Of a stretch of DNA of 64,000 bases, positions 51,299 to 61,464 are shown one piece after another. The notes beneath the pieces were generated by a model. The model saw only the letters and a list, made by a program, of their open reading frames with translations, was not told where the DNA came from and ran no database searches. The stretch comes from an uncultured Aquimarina sp. (GTDB lineage Bacteria > Bacteroidota > Bacteroidia > Flavobacteriales > Flavobacteriaceae), in the NCBI GenBank assembly GCA_947500505.1, contig CANMSL010000002.1, positions 124,001 through 188,000 of the forward strand, read 5' to 3'. The number at the start of each line of letters is the position of its first letter. Position 1 is the stretch's first letter. Made by a program: the position numbers and the translations under genes.

Positions 51299-52612
51299 AT
51301 GAAACACTTCTCCATACTTCTGGTTCTCTGTTTAACTTTAATAGGTTGCAACCAAAAAAAAGAAGAACCAAAAAAAGAAGAATCCATGACTGAGGATCAA
51401 CTAATCGCTAAGGCAAAAGAAATACACAATACTGTTATTACACTCGATACACATTGTGACATCAACATTAAGAATTTTACAGACTCGATCAATTATACTC
51501 AGGATTTAAACTCCCAAATAACTTTACCAAAAATGAAAAAAGGCGGGTTAGATGTTGCCTGGTTTATTGTATATACGGGTCAAGATTCGCTTACAACAGA
51601 AGGGTTTGAGAAAGCGCATAAAATTGCTATGTCCAAATTTGATGCTATTCATCGATTAGTGGATACTATTGCTCCTGATCAAATAGCATTAGCAACAAAT
51701 TCTGATGATGTTCGCAGAATTCATACATCCGGAAAAAAGGTGGCAATGATTGGAATTGAAAATGGATATCCGGTAGGAACGGATATTGATAATGTAAAAA
51801 AGTTCTATGACCTAGGTGCCAGATATATGTCTTTATCGCATAACGGCCATAGTCAGCTTTGCGATTCCAATACCGGAGAAGCAGATAATATTTGGTTGCA
51901 TAAAGGCTTAAGTGATCTTGGAAAAGAAGTTATTAAAGAAATGAATACCTGGGGAATCATGATTGATGTATCTCATCCATCAAAGGAATCTATGCGTCAA
52001 ATGATTGAGCTAACCAAAGCCCCTATCATTGCTTCTCACTCTTCTGCAAGAGCCTTATGTGATCATAGTAGAAATCTTGATGATGAACAGCTACAATGGT
52101 TAAAAGAAAATGGCGGTGTGGTGCAAACTGTAGCTTTTTCCTCATATCTCAATACCGAAAAACACAAAAAGAGAGCTATTAAGGAAATAGAAATCGGAAA
52201 ACAAATAGCAGACTCTATGGGAGTTACCTGGTTAGAACGCGAGGAGGTGATGAAACTTAGCTCTGAAGAAAAAGAAGTTTATTATGACTTTCTTGGAAAA
52301 ATGGCAGCTATCAGAAGAGCAAAGGTTAAAAAAATGAAAGACCTCCCTCCTGCTGTTGATGTTACTGATTTTGTAAATCACATTGATTACATGGTTGATA
52401 AAATCGGTATTAATCATGTAGGAATCAGTTCCGATTTTGATGGCGGTGGTGGTATTGATGGTTGGAGCGATGCTTCAGAAACATTTAATGTCACCTTAGA
52501 ATTGGTAAAACGTGGATATACACAAGAAGAGATAGAAAAATTATGGAGTGGTAATTTGCTTCGGGTAATGGATGAAGTCCAGAAAATTGCAAAAGGACTT
52601 CAGAAAGGGTAA
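51299..52612 (+). CDS. Membrane dipeptidase (M19 family) lipoprotein
   Basis: A 437-residue zinc-dependent renal-type dipeptidase. The signal peptide ends at the lipobox LIGC (Cys17). Metal-binding motifs: LDTHCDIN (HxD), IGIENGYPVG (Glu), and the His residues in MIDVSHPSKES and IIASHSSARAL. The C-terminal ISSDFDGGGGI segment is also conserved. These enzymes cleave dipeptides and sometimes D-amino-acid dipeptides at the cell envelope. It lies in a short gene pair with the RNA methyltransferase. Confidence 0.94.
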   Translation: MKHFSILLVLCLTLIGCNQKKEEPKKEESMTEDQLIAKAKEIHNTVITLDTHCDINIKNFTDSINYTQDLNSQITLPKMKKGGLDVAWFIVYTGQDSLTTEGFEKAHKIAMSKFDAIHRLVDTIAPDQIALATNSDDVRRIHTSGKKVAMIGIENGYPVGTDIDNVKKFYDLGARYMSLSHNGHSQLCDSNTGEADNIWLHKGLSDLGKEVIKEMNTWGIMIDVSHPSKESMRQMIELTKAPIIASHSSARALCDHSRNLDDEQLQWLKENGGVVQTVAFSSYLNTEKHKKRAIKEIEIGKQIADSMGVTWLEREEVMKLSSEEKEVYYDFLGKMAAIRRAKVKKMKDLPPAVDVTDFVNHIDYMVDKIGINHVGISSDFDGGGGIDGWSDASETFNVTLELVKRGYTQEEIEKLWSGNLLRVMDEVQKIAKGLQKG

Positions 52613-52613
52613 A

Positions 52614-53741
52614 TTATATATTCAACTGGTTTAAAATCCAAATGTAATCTTTGCGATTAGTTATAAAATCCTTATCGGATATGTCAATAATCCTGACATT
52701 GAAATGTGATTGTGATTTTATGAATTGCAGGTATCCTTTATTGAGTTTATTTAAGTATTCTGCAGGGATTTTCTGTTCATAATCGCGCCCTCGCTTTTTT
52801 ATATTTTCTAATAAACGTTCGGTATTTTGATACAAGTACACGTACAAGCCTGGTTTTGGCAAGTCCCTATACATAATATCAAAAACCTTTTTATACAACA
52901 TATATTCATCCTCTTGTAGGGTAACCCTGGCAAAAATCAATGACTTAAACACATCATAATCACTAACAACAAAATCCTTGAACAAATCAAACTGACCGAT
53001 ATCATCCTGTAATCTTTGATATCGATCCGCTAAAAATGACATCTCCAGCGGAAATGCATATCGCTCCATATCTTGATAAAACTTTGGTAAAAATGGATTG
53101 TCTGCAAAACGCTCCAATACCAATTTAGCGTTATACTCTTGCGCAATAAGATTTGCCAAACTTGTCTTACCTGCTCCAATATTGCCTTCTATAGTAAGAT
53201 ATTGAAAGGTATATAAAGAGTACGCTTGTTTAGGGTTAATAATCTTATTGCTTGATTGGATAACTTCAGATGTATCTGAAGTTTCTGCCAATAACTCCTT
53301 TACAGTTTGATTCAATATTGGATGTATCTCATCTCCCGCTATTTCCATTAATGGCTTCAATACAAATTTTCTTTTTTGCATTGACGGATGGGGGATCGTC
53401 AACTTTTCTGTTTTCAGTATTCCTTCAGAAGAAAAAATAATATCCAGGTCTATAGTCCTTGCCTCGTAGCCTTCTGTGTCTGTTCTGTTTCTACCTAATG
53501 AACTTTCAATTTCTAACAGTTTATCCAAAACCTCTGACGATGTATAAAAGGTATTTATAAGGATACAAGCATTATAAAAATCATCCCCACTAAACCCCCA
53601 AGATGGTGTCTGATAAACACCAGAAATACGCACTATATCACCAATAGTATTGTAGATCGTATGAACAGCTTTCTGCAGGTAATCCAAACGATTACCCATA
53701 TTACTACCTAATGAAATATGTATACTATTTGACGTTTTCAA
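52614..53741 (-). CDS. folK: FolK (HPPK) fused to deoxynucleoside kinase
   Basis: A 375-residue fusion. Residues about 1-155 are 6-hydroxymethyl-7,8-dihydropterin pyrophosphokinase, with YISLG-like HISLGSNMGNR, the catalytic segment EARTIDLDIIF and PHPSMQKRKFVLKPL. Residues about 180-375 form a deoxynucleoside kinase: P-loop EGNIGAGKTS (185-194), LERFADNPFLPKFY and the LID Arg segment KKRGRDYEQ. The first half makes folate precursor, the second phosphorylates deoxynucleosides for salvage. The fusion is known in Bacteroidota. The start is TTG. Its stop abuts the stop of the convergent dipeptidase gene. Confidence 0.92.
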   Translation of the reverse strand: MKTSNSIHISLGSNMGNRLDYLQKAVHTIYNTIGDIVRISGVYQTPSWGFSGDDFYNACILINTFYTSSEVLDKLLEIESSLGRNRTDTEGYEARTIDLDIIFSSEGILKTEKLTIPHPSMQKRKFVLKPLMEIAGDEIHPILNQTVKELLAETSDTSEVIQSSNKIINPKQAYSLYTFQYLTIEGNIGAGKTSLANLIAQEYNAKLVLERFADNPFLPKFYQDMERYAFPLEMSFLADRYQRLQDDIGQFDLFKDFVVSDYDVFKSLIFARVTLQEDEYMLYKKVFDIMYRDLPKPGLYVYLYQNTERLLENIKKRGRDYEQKIPAEYLNKLNKGYLQFIKSQSHFNVRIIDISDKDFITNRKDYIWILNQLNI

Positions 53742-53815
53742 AAATGGATAATTAGATTCTGACCAGAACTCCGTATTTTTAAGAGCAAATTAAGGAAAAC
53801 AAAACCACTTCACCT

Positions 53816-53823
53816 TATTTTTG
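53816..53823 (+). promoter_or_regulatory. Putative -7 box of the queuosine precursor transporter gene (TATTTTTG)
   Basis: TATTTTTG matches TAnnTTTG and lies 27 bases upstream of the TTG start at 53851. Confidence 0.45.
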
Positions 53824-53850
53824 CGCGAAGTATTATGAACTAATTTTATT

Positions 53851-54576
53851 TTGAACCAAAATCTCCTGAATCTTAAAGACAAAAAAGTAGCCTATAGAAT
53901 TTATATAATTCTAGGTGCATTATTTATTTCTTCACTTGTAGTTTGCAATCTTATTTTTCAAAAGTTTTTTCAATGGGATTTTTTTGGAATATATACATTC
54001 ACAATCAGTGTTGGCCTGATACCCTATCCGTTAACCTTTTTAATTACGGATGTTGTTAGTGAAATTTATGGTAAAAAGAAGGCTAATCTCATGGTTACAG
54101 CCGGTATTTTCGCCTCTGTTTTTTCGTTATTAATAATATATTCAGCATCTTATGTAAATGCATATATTGATCCTGGAACTGATCCTGCTCTTCAGGTTGA
54201 TAATGACACTTTCAATTTAGTTTTTGGAAAGAGTATAATTTCGGTCTTTGCATCCATGACAGCCTATCTCTTTGCACAATATATTGATATCAAAATTTTT
54301 CATTTCTGGAAAGGTGTGACTAAAGGAAAACATCTATGGCTTAGAAATAATTTCTCCACTTTTCTCTCACAGTTTATCGATAGCGTTACTATAATTTCTC
54401 TTTTATGTCTTAATGGCGTTTTCTCCTGGAGTAATTTTATTCCTTTTGTGATAAGTGGTTTTCTCTTTAAAGTCATAGTAGCAATTTTAGATACACCTCT
54501 GTTATATCTTTCAGTTTTTGCACTTAGAAAAAGATTTAAACTTAGACAAGGTGAGGAATTAAACCTGGAATACTAA
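53851..54576 (+). CDS. Queuosine precursor transporter (YhhQ/VUT family)
   Basis: A 241-residue inner-membrane protein with about six helices, of the queuosine precursor transporter family (PF02592). GLIPYPLTFLITDVVSEIYGKKKAN (overlapping motifs), WLRNNFSTFLSQFIDSVTI and FKVIVAILDTPLLYL are its usual conserved segments. E. coli YhhQ imports preQ0/preQ1 for tRNA queuosine. The start is TTG, since the only nearby ATG is followed by a stop. The substrate is inferred from the family. Confidence 0.9.
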   Translation: MNQNLLNLKDKKVAYRIYIILGALFISSLVVCNLIFQKFFQWDFFGIYTFTISVGLIPYPLTFLITDVVSEIYGKKKANLMVTAGIFASVFSLLIIYSASYVNAYIDPGTDPALQVDNDTFNLVFGKSIISVFASMTAYLFAQYIDIKIFHFWKGVTKGKHLWLRNNFSTFLSQFIDSVTIISLLCLNGVFSWSNFIPFVISGFLFKVIVAILDTPLLYLSVFALRKRFKLRQGEELNLEY

Positions 54577-54616
54577 AAAAATCTAACAAATAGTTAACTC
54601 AAAAATAGCAACATCT

Positions 54617-54624
54617 TACCTTTG
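54617..54624 (+). promoter_or_regulatory. Putative -7 box of the AsmA-like gene (TACCTTTG)
   Basis: TACCTTTG matches TAnnTTTG and lies 31 bases upstream of the ATG at 54656. Confidence 0.5.
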
Positions 54625-54655
54625 TAAATCGTTACTTTACACAAAAGCAATTAAA

Positions 54656-57280
54656 ATGATCAAAAAAGTTCTTAAAATCTTCGGAATTCTATTGGCTCTA
54701 TTACTTATAGCAATCATTTCGCTTCCTTTCTTATTCGGAGGAACAATAAAAGATAAAATACGGTATTTGGCAAATCAACATGTAAATGCTAAAGTCGATT
54801 TTGCAGATGTTGATATCAGTTTAATCAAAAGTTTTCCCCAAGCATTTGTGACAATTGATGAACTTTCTATTATTAATTTCACTCCTTTTGAAGGAGACAC
54901 TCTAGCTTATGCAAAGAAGATATCCCTGGATATGTCGATTAATGAATTGTTCAAAGGTGCTTCAGAGCCCATTGGTGTTCAGAAAATTATTATTGACGAA
55001 GCTAATATAATTATCAAAACAGATTCATTAGGAAATTCTAATTTTGACATAACAAAAAAACCGGATACTACCCAGACTGTAAAAGAAGAGGAAGGAAAAT
55101 CTTTTATCTTTGAACTAGATCATTATGAGATAAATAACAGTAAACTATTGTACAAAAACGATATAAACAAAATCGTTTTACTGATGACCAATGTAAATCA
55201 TAGCGGTGATGGATCACTATCAGGAGAAAACATATTACTAGACACACAATCTAGCTCTGAAATTTCTTTTATTTTAGATGAAGTTGAATATCTTAATAAA
55301 AATGCACTAAAACTTGATGCTAATTTAGAACTAGATCTAGAAAACCAGCGATACGCTTTTAAAGAAAATAAAGCTTTAGTGAATCAGCTGCCTTTAGAAT
55401 TCAAAGGATTCGTACAGCTTTTTGACACATATACAGACGTAGATCTTAGTTTCAAAACCCCGACATCTGATTTTAAAAACTTCTTAGCCGTCATCCCTGA
55501 GGTATATGCTAAGAACCTGAATGGAGTACAGACGACCGGTGATTTCATAGTAAACGGAATTATCAAAGGAAAAGCAGATGATACGTATATCCCTAAAATA
55601 GACATCAAAATCGCATCTAACAACGCCTCTTTCAGGTATCCCGATCTTCCAAAAAGCGTTCAGAATATTACCATAGATACTCAAATTAAAAATGATACCG
55701 GTATAGCGGATAACACCTATATTAACATTGGAAATCTTACTTTTAGAATAGATCAAGATACTTTTTCGGCAAAAGGCAGCTTACGCAATATCACCAATAA
55801 TATGATTGTAGATATGGCTTTAAACGGAACACTTAATCTTGCTAATCTGGATAAAGCTTATCCTATGAAGTTAGAACAACAACTTAATGGGATTCTTAGA
55901 GCAAATATAAATACCAATTTTGATATGCAATCTTTAGAAAAAGAACAATATCAAAATGTAAAAAGTTCTGGTATGGCAAGCCTGGAGGATTTCACATATG
56001 CATCTCCCGATTTACCAAATGAAATAAAAATTAAAAATGCCAATGTAAGTTTCAAACCCAAAACGATTACCTTGGATGAAATGAAGGTAACCACTGGGAA
56101 ATCAGATCTTACTGCAGGAGGTACCATAAACAATTTAATGGGATTCTTATTCTCAAAACAAGATCTAAAAGGAAACTTTGACGTCAGTTCTGAAGTTTTT
56201 GCTGTGAATGATTTTATGGTAGCAGAAAATGAAACTGCAGAAGAACAACAGACTCAGAAAACTAAAGAAGAAGCTCTTAAGATCCCTTCTTTTATAGATG
56301 CAACATTGAATTTTGAGGCAAAAAAAGTGATCTATGATAACATTGAACTTCGAAACACAAAAGGAAGTGTAAAAATAAATGATGAGACTGCCTACCTTCA
56401 AAACGTAACTTCTAATCTATTCGACGGAGGACTTGCTTTTAATGGAAAGGTTTCTACAAAAGCAGATACTCCTAATTTTGGAATGAATTTAGATCTAAGT
56501 CAAATTGATATTGCCAAATCATTTTCAAGCCTTGATTTGCTTCAGGGCCTTGCTCCAATCGCTAAAGCTCTGACTGGCGCTTTAACAACACAAATAGACT
56601 TAAATGGTAACCTAAATAATGATCTGACACCTGTATTGAATTCTCTAAAAGGTAACGCTCTGGCAGAAATATTGGATGCTAAGGTAAGTACGGCTAAAAC
56701 ACCCTTGTTATCTAAATTAGATGGGCGGTTAGAATTTTTGGACCTTGATAAATTAGACCTAAATGATATCAAAACATCTCTCAGTTTTGACGATGGTAAA
56801 ATCAATGTAAAACCTTTTGATTTTGACATCAAAGGGATTAAAATAACAGCGGGAGGTAGTCACAGTTTCGATATGAATATGGATTATAATGTATCGTTAG
56901 ATGTTCCTGCGAAATATTTGGGCAATGAAGTTGGTGGTTTAATCTCTCAACTAAATGATCAGGAAGCCAATGATATGAAAGTAGCACTTCCTATTGGTAT
57001 ATCTGGCAATTTTTCTGATCCAAAAATAAATCTTAATACTGGACAAGCTGTAAAACAACTTACACAACAAATTGTTGAAAAGCAAAAAGAAAAAGCAAAG
57101 GAAAAAATCGTTGATAAGGGTACTAATGTAATTACTGACTTATTAGGCGGCTCTAAAAAAGATTCTACCAAAACAAATTCGGATAAACCAGAAGATAAAT
57201 TAAAAAATGCAGCCAAAGACATTTTAGGAGGCTTTCTGGGCAAGAAAAAGAAAAAAGACACGACAGGAACCAAGAATTAG
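54656..57280 (+). CDS. AsmA-like envelope protein
   Basis: An 874-residue protein anchored by one N-terminal helix (about 5-28) with a large periplasmic part of the AsmA/TamB superfamily. The N-terminus (VLKIFGILLALLLIAIISLPFLFGG) and the repeat-rich beta region are typical. The C-terminal AsmA domain lies around 540-800 (AYLQNVTSNLFDGGLAFNGK, LNGNLNNDLTPVLNSLKGNALAEI in overlapping motifs). The last 80 residues are charged and low in complexity, rich in Lys, ending KKKKKDTTGTKN. Such proteins are thought to move lipids between the membranes; the cargo here is not known. Confidence 0.9.
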   Translation: MIKKVLKIFGILLALLLIAIISLPFLFGGTIKDKIRYLANQHVNAKVDFADVDISLIKSFPQAFVTIDELSIINFTPFEGDTLAYAKKISLDMSINELFKGASEPIGVQKIIIDEANIIIKTDSLGNSNFDITKKPDTTQTVKEEEGKSFIFELDHYEINNSKLLYKNDINKIVLLMTNVNHSGDGSLSGENILLDTQSSSEISFILDEVEYLNKNALKLDANLELDLENQRYAFKENKALVNQLPLEFKGFVQLFDTYTDVDLSFKTPTSDFKNFLAVIPEVYAKNLNGVQTTGDFIVNGIIKGKADDTYIPKIDIKIASNNASFRYPDLPKSVQNITIDTQIKNDTGIADNTYINIGNLTFRIDQDTFSAKGSLRNITNNMIVDMALNGTLNLANLDKAYPMKLEQQLNGILRANINTNFDMQSLEKEQYQNVKSSGMASLEDFTYASPDLPNEIKIKNANVSFKPKTITLDEMKVTTGKSDLTAGGTINNLMGFLFSKQDLKGNFDVSSEVFAVNDFMVAENETAEEQQTQKTKEEALKIPSFIDATLNFEAKKVIYDNIELRNTKGSVKINDETAYLQNVTSNLFDGGLAFNGKVSTKADTPNFGMNLDLSQIDIAKSFSSLDLLQGLAPIAKALTGALTTQIDLNGNLNNDLTPVLNSLKGNALAEILDAKVSTAKTPLLSKLDGRLEFLDLDKLDLNDIKTSLSFDDGKINVKPFDFDIKGIKITAGGSHSFDMNMDYNVSLDVPAKYLGNEVGGLISQLNDQEANDMKVALPIGISGNFSDPKINLNTGQAVKQLTQQIVEKQKEKAKEKIVDKGTNVITDLLGGSKKDSTKTNSDKPEDKLKNAAKDILGGFLGKKKKKDTTGTKN

Positions 57281-57676
57281 ACCTTCAATATATTTTATCG
57301 AAGCAAGATTTTTTTGTCATTTCATTAAACAAAACGATATTTTGCCATATTTTATGTGCAGCTTTCGTCCTTTTGAAACATTGAAAAACAATTAGTTTTT
57401 TTACGTTAATTCTTCTTATTTTAGTGTCGGGGAAACTTCTTGAAAGAATTGGATTTTAATTGGATACGATATCGAGTATAAACCTTTTAGAACCAAAATA
57501 TTAGCACTTCGTAAACAATATCCTGTTTTTTGGTGGTTATTTTATCAAAGAAATAACTGCCTCAACACAATAAATTTATTAAAACTGGATTAACTATTTA
57601 GTAAAGTCATATCTCTAAGTCCAATTCTTATTGATTATAATTTTACTCCCAAAATATAAAACCCCATATGACAGTT
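57281..57676. other. Gap before the first secreted cassette
   Basis: No gene is seen in this A/T-rich gap. The last bases, CCCAAAATAT before the start codon, match the leader of the second cassette (60112-60130). Confidence 0.5.
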
Positions 57677-58945
57677 ATGAAACTAGCTATTTTACCACTT
57701 ACCATTCTGATACTATTTCCGTGTTTATTACTTTCACAAAATACAATGGATGACGATACAATGAAATGGATGAAAGGATGGACTAACTTCGACCCTAACC
57801 ACGAAGTATACCCTCGGGCCGATGAAGATATACCTATTATCATAGATCAAGATACCTATTTAACTAATAATAAAACATACCTTTTATCCGGAAATACATA
57901 CGTAGTAAACGGAGCTACGCTAACCATTCAGGAAGGAACAATTATTCGTTGTGATACCCAAACCCCTACGAATCTTGTCATTAGCAAAGGAGCTAAACTT
58001 ATTGCTAGAGGTTTAAAAGGACAACCTATTGTATTTACATCAAGTAAATCGCCTAAAGCAAGAAAAAGCGGTGATTGGGGAGGGATCATTATTATTGGAT
58101 CCGGTTCTATCAATTCTCCTTCTGAAGCCGGGATTATAGAAGGAGACTTTTTACCCCAGTATTCGCTTTACGGAGGAAAAAATGACAAGGAAATGACAGC
58201 AATCATGACCTACACTAGAATCGAATACGCAGGAAAAAAGATCAATCAATCAATAGAACTAAATGGACTATCGCTATATGCTTTAGGAAAAGAGTCTATT
58301 CTTAATAATATAATGATAAGTCATTCTGGTGATGATTCTTTTGAGTTTTTTGGAGGAACTGTAGATATGAATAACTTAATTTCATACAAAACCAAAGATG
58401 ATGATTATGATTTTACTTTGGGATACAGAGGAGAATTATACAATATTGTTGCAGTAAGACATCCATACATATCTGACATTAGTGGTTCTTATGCAATTGA
58501 AATAGATGGTTTTGATAAAAAACTAGGTGGAACACTTCAATCATTATCTTCAGTTAAGATAACAGATGCTACGATCATCAATTTATCAGATAGAACCAAT
58601 TATCAACATACTTCAGCTGCAATTTCATCTAAAAATTTAGCTCAATTAGATATTACAAATTCAAAAATATCAGGTTTTGCTAATGTTGTTAAATTTGATG
58701 ATTCATATACATCTTTTACTGATCTAAAAAAATCTTTTTCTCTAGAAAATAGTATTTTTAATGTGCACGATGTTAACGTACTAGTATCACTTGAACCAGA
58801 ATCCGAAGCTCAGACCCTGCTTCAATATAATATGTTTACTACTCACTTTAAAAGTGTTAAAGATTTTTTTGAAGCTCCTTTAGACACTAAGATGCCAAAA
58901 TTTACTTTAAAACAAGCCAGGGATACATATACTGTAATGCAATAA
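57677..58945 (+). CDS. Secreted beta-helix-like protein, cassette copy 1
   Basis: A 422-residue exported protein with a signal peptide (about 1-20, MKLAILPLTILILFPCLLLS). The body matches a Bacteroidota family of right-handed beta-solenoid surface proteins: DTYLTNNKTYLLSGNTYVVNGATLTIQEGT, KSGDWGGIIIIGSG, TRIEYAG, SHSGDDSFEFFGGTVDMNNLI (overlapping motifs). No sorting domain or catalytic motif is visible. The gene is followed at 38 bases by a small secreted protein, and the pair is repeated at 60.1-61.9 kb. The ATG at 57677 is the second of two close ATGs and agrees with the paralogue's start. Confidence 0.82.
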   Translation: MKLAILPLTILILFPCLLLSQNTMDDDTMKWMKGWTNFDPNHEVYPRADEDIPIIIDQDTYLTNNKTYLLSGNTYVVNGATLTIQEGTIIRCDTQTPTNLVISKGAKLIARGLKGQPIVFTSSKSPKARKSGDWGGIIIIGSGSINSPSEAGIIEGDFLPQYSLYGGKNDKEMTAIMTYTRIEYAGKKINQSIELNGLSLYALGKESILNNIMISHSGDDSFEFFGGTVDMNNLISYKTKDDDYDFTLGYRGELYNIVAVRHPYISDISGSYAIEIDGFDKKLGGTLQSLSSVKITDATIINLSDRTNYQHTSAAISSKNLAQLDITNSKISGFANVVKFDDSYTSFTDLKKSFSLENSIFNVHDVNVLVSLEPESEAQTLLQYNMFTTHFKSVKDFFEAPLDTKMPKFTLKQARDTYTVMQ

Positions 58946-58982
58946 GATGAAACTATTTTTTTAATTAATTAATAACTTTATA

Positions 58983-59417
58983 ATGAAATCGATTACCCTA
59001 TTTTTAACTCTCTTTCTTACAATTCCGAGCTTTGCTCAAACTAAAAAAAACATTCTTTTTGATCAAAGTACCTTAATCACTAAATTTCATACTATTGATG
59101 AATTAGAGAATTTAAAAAAAGGAGAACTTGTTAAGTTATATATAGAACGGGCAAACGAGATTATCACAGTTTTACCATATATTGCCTTAACCAATGAGGC
59201 AGATGTAAGCCTTTCTGATATCGGAATCAAAGAAAGCTCTGACAATCTAAAACTTTTAAAAAAACATCACGAAACTACGACAGATGCATTTGAGAGCACC
59301 AGTAACTTAATTACTGAACTTATACCTTATGCTGATACAGAAAAAATAATATGGTCAATTCTTTACTATGAAGAAATGATTAAAAAAATCAGAGTAGGAG
59401 TCAACGGGAGTTTCTAA
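58983..59417 (+). CDS. Small secreted helical protein, cassette copy 1
   Basis: A 144-residue exported protein with a signal peptide (about 1-18, ending PSFAQ). The body is mostly helical: KFHTIDELENLKKGELVKLYIERANEIITVLP (overlapping motifs), LSDIGIKE, ELIPYADTEKIIWSILYYEEMIKKIRVGVN. It is paralogous to the protein at 61465-61911. I do not recognise the family. It is encoded 37 bases after the beta-helix protein and is likely its partner. Confidence 0.78.
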   Translation: MKSITLFLTLFLTIPSFAQTKKNILFDQSTLITKFHTIDELENLKKGELVKLYIERANEIITVLPYIALTNEADVSLSDIGIKESSDNLKLLKKHHETTTDAFESTSNLITELIPYADTEKIIWSILYYEEMIKKIRVGVNGSF

Positions 59418-60130
59418 AAAATTGAAATACTATAAGGATAATATCCGGATTAAAGAAAGCCCGTACTAAACTCTGCTCAAGTAAGCATCATAATCATAAA
59501 GAATTCTATACTAGTAAAGTAGAATAACAATAATATCACAGATCAAGCATTTATGATAAAAGAACATAGATCCCTCATGCGATTATGGATAATTTATCAG
59601 GATATTTAGAGTTTCAAAAGATTACTTGAACATAAGGTTGGACAAAAACGTAAATATACGACCTACAGTTACATTATTTTATTAAGAATTATTCGATAAA
59701 CTGCAAGAAAATCCCCTGACTAACATTTTTTACACCCTCATATTTCTATTACATTAGATATAATTAATTATCATTTGGAGTGTTTTTAGGAATAATACTA
59801 ACAAATAAAATTATTTAAAGTATTGATAATCATTTATTTAACTTAAAACTCTATTTCGAAATGATTACAAAATAAGGGAAAAAGTCACTTTTGTTAAATA
59901 TTTCCCAATAAACCTTAAATAATAGTCAAAATATTGAAATTCAAGTTCATAAATGTTAATAAAGTAGGAATTTTACTCACAAAATTTTACTAATTACGTG
60001 TCATATATCGACAAACGTACATATTTTGCGGTAAAAACGTAATTCTTTCTAAAAAAAGCATGCTAATTTAGTATTCGAAATAATGAAGAGAGAATTTTCT
60101 TCAATGTATTTAACCCCAAAATATTTTTTT
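59418..60130. other. Gap between the two cassettes
   Basis: About 700 bases with no open frame worth calling on either strand. It is A/T-rich. I see no strong hairpin and no repeat of the cassette genes here; the second cassette's promoter should lie in the last 150 bases. Confidence 0.5.
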
Positions 60131-61402
60131 ATGAAACTAAGATGCGCCAATGTTATTTTTATTTTACTATGTTTTACTATTCTTGTGAGCACTGCCCAAG
60201 ATTTCGATAGGGATGACAGTAAATGGATTAATGGATGGACCAACTTTACTCCGAATACTACTGTTTATCCTACTGCAGATGAAAAACTTCCAAATATTAT
60301 TGCCGATGATACCTATCTAAGTAATGATACTGTATATTTACTTTCTGGAGACACCTATGTAATTGGTAATGCAACACTGACTATACAGGAAGGAACCGTA
60401 ATAAGAGCAGATCATAAAAATCCAGCTACTTTAATTATAAGTAGAGGTTCAAAATTAATTGCGGTTGGATCTGAGGCTTATCCAATTGTTTTCACGTCTA
60501 ACAAAGCGGCTAAATCTAGAGCTAGTGGAGATTGGGGTGGAATTATCATAGCTGGTTCCGGAAAAGTGAACTCAGTATCAGGAAACGGAACTTTTAGTGG
60601 TTTTAATCCCCAATACTCGGTATATGGCGGAAATGATCAAGATGAGCAAACAGCGATTTTGAGATATATTAGAATAGAGTTCCCTGGTAACAAATCGAAA
60701 GGAACAGAAAACATCAATGGATTATCTCTGTTTGGAATCGGAGCAGCCTCGATCATTGATCACGTAATGGTTAGCTACTCTGGTCAAGATTCTTTTAACT
60801 GGACTGGTGGTGCTAATAATATGAGACATATGCTTTCTTTAAAAGCTGAAGATGATGATTTCCAGATTTCGGAAGGTTTTAAAGGAGATCTAGACTATCT
60901 AATGGCTATTCGTCATCCTTATATTACAAGTGCAAAGGGATCCTATGCAATAGAAGTTAATGGTTACAATAAAGAACAAGGATTTCTAAAGCCAAGCGCA
61001 ATTACAGATGTAACAATTACCAATTCTACTTTTGTTAATCTTTCTGATAAATCTAATTATATGCATACTACGTCTGCTATCTCTGCATCAAACTCGGCAT
61101 TGGTTTATCTGCATAACTCTAAAATTTCAGGTTTTCTTAATGTAGTAAAATTCGATGAATCATATACCTCTTTGGCTTTTATAGAACGTGCTTTCAAAAT
61201 GGATAATAGTTTTTTCAATATTCATGGAGACGGTGTAGAAGTATCTTATAAACCAAGTAAGGGAGTATTAGACGTTTTAAAATATAACCGTTTTACCCAG
61301 GATTTTGTGAGTATGGATGTTCTTTTTGAAGATCCTACAAACAAATTTGCCCCAAGGTTTAAGCTTAAAAAAGCGATGAATAATTATATGGTAATGCAAT
61401 AA
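60131..61402 (+). CDS. Secreted beta-helix-like protein, cassette copy 2
   Basis: A 423-residue paralogue of the gene at 57677, with the same order of motifs: signal peptide (MKLRCANVIFILLCFTILVS), SKWINGWTNFTPNTTVYPTA, DTYLSNDTVYLLSGDTYVIG, GDWGGIIIAGSGKVNS, VMVSYSGQDSFNWTGGANNM and the end KKAMNNYMVMQ. The last residues (YMVMQ, against YTVMQ in copy 1) are almost identical. I chose the ATG at 60131 because it aligns with copy 1; the longer frame adds 16 residues before the signal. The role is unknown. Confidence 0.82.
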   Translation: MKLRCANVIFILLCFTILVSTAQDFDRDDSKWINGWTNFTPNTTVYPTADEKLPNIIADDTYLSNDTVYLLSGDTYVIGNATLTIQEGTVIRADHKNPATLIISRGSKLIAVGSEAYPIVFTSNKAAKSRASGDWGGIIIAGSGKVNSVSGNGTFSGFNPQYSVYGGNDQDEQTAILRYIRIEFPGNKSKGTENINGLSLFGIGAASIIDHVMVSYSGQDSFNWTGGANNMRHMLSLKAEDDDFQISEGFKGDLDYLMAIRHPYITSAKGSYAIEVNGYNKEQGFLKPSAITDVTITNSTFVNLSDKSNYMHTTSAISASNSALVYLHNSKISGFLNVVKFDESYTSLAFIERAFKMDNSFFNIHGDGVEVSYKPSKGVLDVLKYNRFTQDFVSMDVLFEDPTNKFAPRFKLKKAMNNYMVMQ

Positions 61403-61464
61403 CTATTTCTTGTGCTAAGATTCTACAAATCATTAAAATGAATTTTAATACAGTACTTTAAATT

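Noticed and set aside
57281..57676. Possible gene remnant in the gap after the AsmA-like gene
   Set aside because: Translation in all frames gave only short broken pieces with no convincing similarity.
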